This document shows positions 5,890-10,429 of a DNA stretch of 10,429 bases, one piece after another. Under the pieces are notes generated by a model, which saw only the letters and a list, made by a program, of their open reading frames with translations, was not told the origin of the DNA and made no database searches. The position numbers and the translations under genes were made by a program. Source of the stretch: RGIG426 sp045598065 (GTDB taxonomy: Bacteria; Bacillota; Clostridia; Oscillospirales; Acutalibacteraceae). Location of the stretch: contig JAZLLJ010000040.1 of the NCBI GenBank assembly GCA_045598065.1, forward strand, positions 1 through 10,429. The letters are read 5' to 3'. The number at the start of each line of letters is the position of its first letter. Positions within the stretch are counted from its first letter, which is position 1.

Positions 5890-7392
5890 TTATAACAGCG
5901 GCACAAGCAGCATCGTGCGCTTTTCCAGAATATCGCCTTCCAACTCGTTTTCGGCTTTGAGCGCCGCAACCGAGGTATGCCCTGCTTTGGCAACGTCCCA
6001 AAGACTCTCGCCGGCGTCGGCATACATCATCTTTACCGCCGCATCACTCGAAGGATAGGCGGCCGTCTCGTCCCCCGTCGCCGCCGTCACCGCCGCAAGC
6101 GCCGTTTCCCCGAATCGGCGGCGGCAAAGCCACAGATGCGCCGTCACCGTCATTCGGTCGGTCGATTCCGCAACCACGTCGGTAGACAGCACCGAAAGCG
6201 TGTCTTCTTCCGCTGAAGCCGTACCGTCAAGCGGCTCAGAAAAATCGGCGGTGCGCTCGTAATATTGGATTTGTCCCTCGCCGTCCGCACCGAGCAAATG
6301 CACCGTAAGCCGCCCGGAAAGCGTGGTTTTCCCCTCGTCTGCTGTCGCCCCAAGAGGCGTTGCCTCGCACCAAACGGACAGAATTTCCGTTACATCACTC
6401 GGCAGTTCCATCGACTGTTTCACCGCAATTTCGCCGCATTCCGTTGCCGTCAGACAGCGAGATTTTATCTCGGTTTTTTCGGCAATCAACGGCATCGTGG
6501 TGTCGTACATATCCGTGACCACCGCGGCCGTTTCCTCTTTCCACGCCTGTGCCGACAACAGCAATTTGGTGGAAGAATACAAGATTTTTCCGCCGCCGTC
6601 TTCTTCGATACGCAAGCCGTGGGAACTCACAACAGCACGCGCCTCCACCGGCATAGAATCGTCTATACCGGGAACGTCCAACATTTGGCTGAACGGCAAA
6701 ACCACGTGTTTTTCGGCGGTGTTGCCCTCTGTTTTGCCAAGCAGACCGTCCACGTGCAAATCGCCTTTCACAATCACTTTCCCTGCCAGCACTTTCACCT
6801 CGTTTACCGCCGGAACGGCACAACTGCGCAATACGCGGTCGATGCCGTCGGCACTACCGAGTGTTTCGTTGACCGAAAAGGGTTTTTGGGCGCTGACTGC
6901 CGGAACAGATGCGGTAATTTCCTCGGTTTTAAGAAACACCGTGTCGTCCGCTACGTCCGCAAGCACCGTTTGTCCGCCTGCCGTCACCGCAGTGGCTTTT
7001 ACACAAAATGCGCCGTGGATATCCAGTCGCCGCGGACTCACCGCCCGACAATGGACGTATTCGGTGGAAGCCGTCACCGTCACCGCTGTTTCGCCCGGCC
7101 GTCCGTTGGTCAAAAAGCCGGCGGAAAACGCCTGACTTACCTCGTAGGTATGCACACAGCGGCGATCTTCCGCCAAATACAACACCCGTACAAGCGCCGT
7201 GCCGTCCACCGTCAGTTTGTCGCCGTTCCATCCGTTGGCCGTGACCGACGGTGTGAGTTCACAGGTAAGAATTGCCGCCACGTCAGGGCAGTAATCGGGA
7301 AGCACCACGTCCGCATCCACCGGTTTTTCTTCGGCGGCATCCAGTAAAACGGCGGCAGTCGTCACCGTTTGGGGTTTCGCGTGTAATTCCAT
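5890..7392 (-). CDS. SPOCS (DUF3794) and LysM domain protein, SipL-like spore envelope protein
   Basis: 500 residues from the ATG at 7390-7392, which has AAGGAG 9 bases upstream; a longer frame from a GTG at 7410 would place the ribosome site inside the gene. The N-terminal block LPDYCPDVAAILTCE (about 31-45) and three beta-rich units (about 35-95, 195-280 and 345-425), with motifs such as DGTALVRVLYL, VKGDLHVDGLL and LSGRLTVHLLG, match the SPOCS/DUF3794 domain. The C-terminus (about 457-499) is one LysM domain: YADAGESLWDVAK, then HTSVAALKAEN, ending TMLLVPL. C. difficile SipL has SPOCS plus LysM and uses its LysM domain to bind the coat-basement ATPase SpoIVA during engulfment. A role in coat or cortex assembly in the mother cell is therefore likely, though not proven. 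There is no signal peptide, which fits. Not co-transcribed with either neighbour, since terminators flank it. Confidence 0.85.
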   Translation of the reverse strand: MELHAKPQTVTTAAVLLDAAEEKPVDADVVLPDYCPDVAAILTCELTPSVTANGWNGDKLTVDGTALVRVLYLAEDRRCVHTYEVSQAFSAGFLTNGRPGETAVTVTASTEYVHCRAVSPRRLDIHGAFCVKATAVTAGGQTVLADVADDTVFLKTEEITASVPAVSAQKPFSVNETLGSADGIDRVLRSCAVPAVNEVKVLAGKVIVKGDLHVDGLLGKTEGNTAEKHVVLPFSQMLDVPGIDDSMPVEARAVVSSHGLRIEEDGGGKILYSSTKLLLSAQAWKEETAAVVTDMYDTTMPLIAEKTEIKSRCLTATECGEIAVKQSMELPSDVTEILSVWCEATPLGATADEGKTTLSGRLTVHLLGADGEGQIQYYERTADFSEPLDGTASAEEDTLSVLSTDVVAESTDRMTVTAHLWLCRRRFGETALAAVTAATGDETAAYPSSDAAVKMMYADAGESLWDVAKAGHTSVAALKAENELEGDILEKRTMLLVPLL

Positions 7393-7419
7393 AGGTTGTC
7401 TCTCCTTCACAGTGGATTT

Positions 7420-7446
7420 TGTATATCCTTATGCGAGGAGCATCAA
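7420..7446 (-). promoter_or_regulatory. Possible promoter of the SipL-like gene
   Basis: On the minus strand TATACA (7420-7425) lies 15 bases after TTGATG (7441-7446). The spacing is short for sigma-A. The -10 core ATACA would also suit the mother-cell sigma factor E (consensus about CATACA-T), but no good sigma-E -35 is visible. The gene must start its own transcript because a terminator lies immediately upstream. Confidence 0.3.
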
Positions 7447-7476
7447 AAAAAGACCGTCCGCAGACGGTCTTTTTTT
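7445..7476 (-). terminator. Intrinsic terminator of the TIR gene
   Basis: AGACCGTC (7451-7458) pairs with GACGGTCT (7463-7470) around a CGCA loop, flanked by A- and T-runs that extend the stem. On the minus strand it follows the TIR stop codon (7475-7477) at once and ends in a run of Ts (positions 7445-7450). The flanking T-run also lets it act rightward. Confidence 0.85.
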
Positions 7477-9151
7477 ATGAAATCATTCGAAGGATGAAGA
7501 GCAACGCAAGAACAAGAAAACACAAAACCATAATCATAAATTTCTTTTTGCGTTTTTTTACGTTTTTTTCCTTTTCAATACGCTTTTCTTCCGCTTTCGC
7601 TTGCAAAATGTTAATCTGTTCTTGACACTGCTCGATCAAAGCGGCAGAATCCTTGTAGTCGGGAATCTTCTCAAACCGAATGATAGCCGAAAGAAGACTG
7701 ATAGTCGAAGTTCCCGTCATAAAGTGTTTGCCGGTGTTGTAAATCGCTTCTTTGCGCATTTCCTCCGCTTTGATCTCACACTCCGCGGCTTTTTCGTCCG
7801 CATCTTTAAACCCTGAAATCGAGCGAAATTTTTCCGCGGCTTCATAAAGCGATTTTTCGCCGTACATTCCCATCAGTTCCACAGCGTTGTCGTAAATCTC
7901 GTTTTGCCTCTCGCTTTCGTTGCGGTCGATGATATATTTGTTGCAGGAAATCAGGCTGTTTTTGAGATTGTCATCGCCGAACCGCAACACTTTTTGATAG
8001 TTTACCAGTTGGTCAAACGGACGGGGAAAATCTTTCAGCTCGTTCGGTTTTTTCACCCGCAATTCCGCAAGCAATTTACCGAAATAGGCATTGCCGTTTT
8101 CGGGATCTTGGTCAAGCACCTTTTCGCAGTAGATGTTGGCATCCTGCCACTCGCCGTCTTCCAAAAACATAAACGCGCGTTTGAGCAGCGCACCCACGTT
8201 GCCGGAAGGTGCGGTCATCGGTGCGGCCGTTGCAGTAGGCGCAGCCGCTTTTTTGTCTTTTCCGAAAATCTTGTCGATACCGCGTAAAAGATCCTGCATC
8301 GCGCCGACTTTGCCCATATCCTGCGCCTGCAACCCCTTAAACTCGTTGGGGAGGTCGTAGGCATCCATATCTTTGTAGCACGGAATCAGCACTTTCGACT
8401 TGTCCGCCGCCGCCAATTTCCAAAACCGCCGCCACTCGTTTTTCACCCAAACGGCGTTGTAGTATTCGTAATCCGTGCCGACCGCGAGCATCACTTTGGC
8501 CGAGTTGAGCGCCGCGAAAATGTACGGCTCATACTGCGCGCCGAGCTTGTCTTCCAGCGTGATGCGCGAGAAAAAGACTTTGTAGCCTTTGTCGGTCAGC
8601 ACATCATAGATATTTTGTGCAATAACCGAATCCACCGTGCGGCCGCCGACTTCGTCCGTCTCTTTGTAGCAGATAAAAATATCGTACGGCTTTTCGTCTT
8701 GCGAAATCGCAAGCACTTCGCCCATAATGCGGTCGATTTCTTTCGCCTGCTCCTGATACACAAGCCGCGCGGTCGCATCCGCGTTTTCCAGCGCACGCTC
8801 GTAATTCTCATCCTTGCGCATTTTCTCGAAACTCGCGCGGTGGATGGTGGGGATTTTGGCGCTCGTCACCGGATCGTCCACGTATTCGATACCGTAGTTA
8901 CAAAGGCAAAGGCCCCAATACGCCTCGGCGTCGTTCGGGAATTCCGCAACGATTTGCTCATACAGCGAAGCAGCCTTGTCGAACTCGCTGTTCATGCGCA
9001 AATGGTTGGCGCGGTTATATAAATTGACACGCTTTTCGTCGTCAGTGGCGGAAACGGTCTGTTTTGTGCCGCAATAGCCGCACTCCACAACACAAGCGCC
9101 GTCTTGCGCCTGCAAATCGCCGCCGCACATTTTACATTTAAAAATCGCCAC
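7475..9151 (-). CDS. Zinc-ribbon, TPR and TIR domain protein with C-terminal membrane anchor
   Basis: 558 residues from a GTG start (9149-9151) with AGAGGGG 6 bases upstream; the frame then enters a zinc ribbon at once (C6-x-x-C9, C24-x-x-C27). Residues about 41-90 form a TPR-like pair of helices ending in FPNDAEAYWGLCLCNYG. A TIR domain spans about 154-295: strand YDIFICYKETDE (156-167), GYKVFFSRITLEDKLG (189-204), SAKVMLAVGT, and W235-V-K-N-E239-W, where E239 is placed like the catalytic Glu of NAD-cleaving TIRs. An Ala/Pro/Thr linker (302-316) leads to a second TPR-like unit (319-366), then two short repeats with GFKDAD (447-452) and DYKDSA (498-503), a Lys/Glu-rich stretch, KKRKKK, and one membrane helix (about 538-556) at the very end. 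It is probably tail-anchored with the TIR in the cytoplasm. Lies 31 bp after the EamA gene, likely co-transcribed. NADase activity and a defence role are inference. Confidence 0.87.
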   Translation of the reverse strand: MAIFKCKMCGGDLQAQDGACVVECGYCGTKQTVSATDDEKRVNLYNRANHLRMNSEFDKAASLYEQIVAEFPNDAEAYWGLCLCNYGIEYVDDPVTSAKIPTIHRASFEKMRKDENYERALENADATARLVYQEQAKEIDRIMGEVLAISQDEKPYDIFICYKETDEVGGRTVDSVIAQNIYDVLTDKGYKVFFSRITLEDKLGAQYEPYIFAALNSAKVMLAVGTDYEYYNAVWVKNEWRRFWKLAAADKSKVLIPCYKDMDAYDLPNEFKGLQAQDMGKVGAMQDLLRGIDKIFGKDKKAAAPTATAAPMTAPSGNVGALLKRAFMFLEDGEWQDANIYCEKVLDQDPENGNAYFGKLLAELRVKKPNELKDFPRPFDQLVNYQKVLRFGDDNLKNSLISCNKYIIDRNESERQNEIYDNAVELMGMYGEKSLYEAAEKFRSISGFKDADEKAAECEIKAEEMRKEAIYNTGKHFMTGTSTISLLSAIIRFEKIPDYKDSAALIEQCQEQINILQAKAEEKRIEKEKNVKKRKKKFMIMVLCFLVLALLFILRMIS

Positions 9152-9182
9152 AAGAAACCCCTCTTTTCTTGGGTAAATACAA

Positions 9183-10103
9183 TCAGTTTTTCGCTTTTTC
9201 CGGTAGTTGTGCTAACACGATGGCCGTAAACATCAGCACGCAACCGACAACTTGCACGATGGTGGGAATTTGGCCGAGCAACACTGCCGCCGCCAACACC
9301 GCAAACACCGATTCGAGGCTCATCAGCATCGAAGCGAGCGTCGGCGGTGTATATTTTTGACCGAGAATCTGCAACGTGTAGGCAAGTCCGCTCGACATTA
9401 CGCCGGCATAAAGGATTTCCACCCACGCATCACACACAGCGGACATCGACGGCGTTTCAAACACAAACATCGCCACCGTGGACAGCACCCCTACCACGAA
9501 AAATTGGAAGCAGGAGAGTTCCACTCCGTCCACCCGATCGATAAAACGGTCTACAATGAGAATTTGGATAGCAAAGAAAATCGCGCTTCCGAATACGAGA
9601 ACATCACCGAAATCCGGTGTGGTTTTGCCGGTCATACACAGAAGATACAAGCCAAAAAGCGCAAGTCCCACGCCGAACCAAACGTTTTTGCCCACTTTTT
9701 TCTTGAAAAACAGCCCAAACAGCGGCACAAGCAGGATATATAAAGCGGTCACAAATCCCGCTTTTCCCACTACGGCGCCATCGGTCGCCGTACCCGCGAT
9801 CTCGGCGGCAAGGTCGTTAAAATAGATGCCGAATTGCTGTAAACAGCAAGCAAAACACAAAGCCACACCGCAGGCAAGACCGACCGGCAAAAAGAGTTTG
9901 CGATCGCTTTTGGTGGCTGTTCCCTTTTTGCGGCGCACGAGAATCCACGGCAGCAGCACAAATGCCCCCAAAAACGAACGTGTCGCCTGAAATGTAAACG
10001 GGCCAACATAGTCCATCGCGGTGCTTTGGGCAACAAATGCCGAGCCCCAAATCAGCGCGCAAAGCGTGAGCATCGCGCTCCCCTTGAATTGCTTGTTCTT
10101 CAT
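9183..10103 (-). CDS. EamA family (drug/metabolite superfamily) transporter
   Basis: 306 residues from the ATG at 10101-10103, chosen because GGAGG lies a few bases upstream; a longer frame begins at 10124 without a better site. About ten membrane helices in two EamA halves can be read. The first half carries ALIWGSAFVAQ and RSFLGAFVLLPW, the second GLAYTLQILGQKYTPP and the family-typical SLESVFAVLAAAVLLGQ. In most relatives the last block ends LGE; here it ends LGQ. EamA proteins export or import amino acids, metabolites or nucleotide precursors, and the substrate cannot be set from sequence alone. A Lys/Arg-rich loop (RRKKGTATKSDRK) follows helix 2. It is followed 31 bp later by the TIR gene in the same direction. 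Its own promoter is not obvious, since the upstream gene's terminator fills most of the gap. Confidence 0.9.
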   Translation of the reverse strand: MKNKQFKGSAMLTLCALIWGSAFVAQSTAMDYVGPFTFQATRSFLGAFVLLPWILVRRKKGTATKSDRKLFLPVGLACGVALCFACCLQQFGIYFNDLAAEIAGTATDGAVVGKAGFVTALYILLVPLFGLFFKKKVGKNVWFGVGLALFGLYLLCMTGKTTPDFGDVLVFGSAIFFAIQILIVDRFIDRVDGVELSCFQFFVVGVLSTVAMFVFETPSMSAVCDAWVEILYAGVMSSGLAYTLQILGQKYTPPTLASMLMSLESVFAVLAAAVLLGQIPTIVQVVGCVLMFTAIVLAQLPEKAKN

Positions 10104-10124
10104 ACTTCCTCCGAAATAATCCAC

Positions 10125-10156
10125 AAAAATCCCGCTTTGAAATCAAAGCGGGATTT
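10125..10156 (-). terminator. Intrinsic terminator of the right-edge gene
   Basis: A perfect 14-bp stem (AAATCCCGCTTTGA at 10127-10140 with its complement at 10143-10156) around a 2-base loop, tight but extended by A/T pairs. On the minus strand it lies 5 bases past the stop codon and runs into Ts (TTTTTG). It sits only about 22 bases before the EamA start codon. Confidence 0.85.
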
Positions 10157-10161
10157 GTTTT

Positions 10162-10429
10162 TTAGTTGAGATAATCGCCCCAGTGGAGACGAAGTCCTTT
10201 CATCGTGGATTCCGAGTGGATGGCGTAGCCGACCGGAACGTCTTTGTCGAGTTCGCGGTTTTTCACCTTCAAGGACAGTTTATACAGTTCCGACCAAGCG
10301 GTGTAGATGCCTTCATCGTGGAAGTCCACGTGGTCGCCCTCGCCGGAGTTTCCGAGTTCAATACCGAACACCACTTTGGTGCCGTACTGTTTGGCAGCAG
10401 GAATGACGTTTGTACCGCAGCCGTAGATA
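10162..10429 (-). CDS. Unrecognised protein, C-terminal part only
   Basis: The last 88 or so codons of a leftward gene whose 5' part lies beyond the window; the frame is open to the edge and stops with TAA at 10162-10164. The visible protein begins IYGCGTNVIPAAKQYG, has the block KVVFGIELGNSGEGDHVDF and then DEGIYTAWSELYKLSLKV, and ends near VGYAIHSESTMKGL and WGDYLN. The alternation of short hydrophobic strands ending in polar or acidic residues (VVFGIELGN, VGYAIHSES) with amphipathic helices is what one sees at the end of a TIM-barrel enzyme such as a glycoside hydrolase, but I do not recognise the family. No membrane segment or sorting signal appears in this part. An internal GTG at 10374 is not a credible start, since coding-like sequence continues upstream of it. 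Confidence 0.7.
   Translation of the reverse strand, partial: IYGCGTNVIPAAKQYGTKVVFGIELGNSGEGDHVDFHDEGIYTAWSELYKLSLKVKNRELDKDVPVGYAIHSESTMKGLRLHWGDYLN

Noticed and set aside
6265..7347. 360-codon + strand frame opposite the SipL-like gene
   Set aside because: Arg/His/Phe-rich shadow translation without a ribosome site; the opposite strand encodes recognisable SPOCS and LysM domains.
7475..10103. A defence island or Thoeris system
   Set aside because: The TIR gene's neighbours are a transporter and a spore protein. No ThsA-like, SMODS, nuclease, helicase or integrase gene is present in the window, so defence remains only a possibility for the TIR protein itself.

Overview
The window looks like chromosomal DNA of an anaerobic, endospore-forming member of the Clostridia, probably a gut Oscillospiraceae/Ruminococcaceae-type organism with moderate GC. 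The signs are a dockerin-bearing secreted protein, a PPi-type phosphofructokinase, a Na+-pump decarboxylase beta subunit, a SPOCS/LysM spore-envelope protein, good Firmicutes-style Shine-Dalgarno sites and a hairpin-rich repeat of a kind I recall from such genomes. This is inferred from gene content only.

Layout from left to right. The 3' end of pyrR (+) stops at 112 and is followed by a clean intrinsic terminator. Two leftward genes follow: a small GIY-YIG (UPF0213-type) protein (177-434) and a secreted dockerin protein (467-1384) with its own promoter. A non-coding stretch of about 440 bp (1385-1823) holds that promoter, a small hairpin, a symmetrical 113-bp element made of five nested hairpins, and the terminator of the next gene. 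A PPi-type phosphofructokinase gene (1824-3071, -) and a three-gene rightward operon share a divergent promoter region (3072-3274) with two near-canonical sigma-A promoters. The operon (3275-5847) encodes a DUF1015 protein, an OadB/GcdB/MmdB-type Na+-pump beta subunit and a 48-residue membrane peptide that looks like the matching gamma subunit. It ends at a bidirectional terminator shared with a leftward SipL-like SPOCS/LysM gene (5890-7392).

To the right, still leftward, lie a zinc-ribbon/TPR/TIR protein with a C-terminal membrane anchor (7475-9151) and an EamA-type transporter (9183-10103), probably one transcription unit. The window ends in the 3' part of an unrecognised gene (10162-10429) with its own terminator.

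Most of the window reads as ordinary housekeeping and accessory metabolism. The parts most worth a second look are the membrane-anchored TIR protein, which retains the Glu expected of an NAD-cleaving TIR enzyme; the DUF1015 + Na+-pump beta + mini-gamma operon, which has no decarboxylase alpha subunit in view; and the five-hairpin repeat. I see no phage, plasmid, CRISPR, tRNA, rRNA or insertion-sequence signature.
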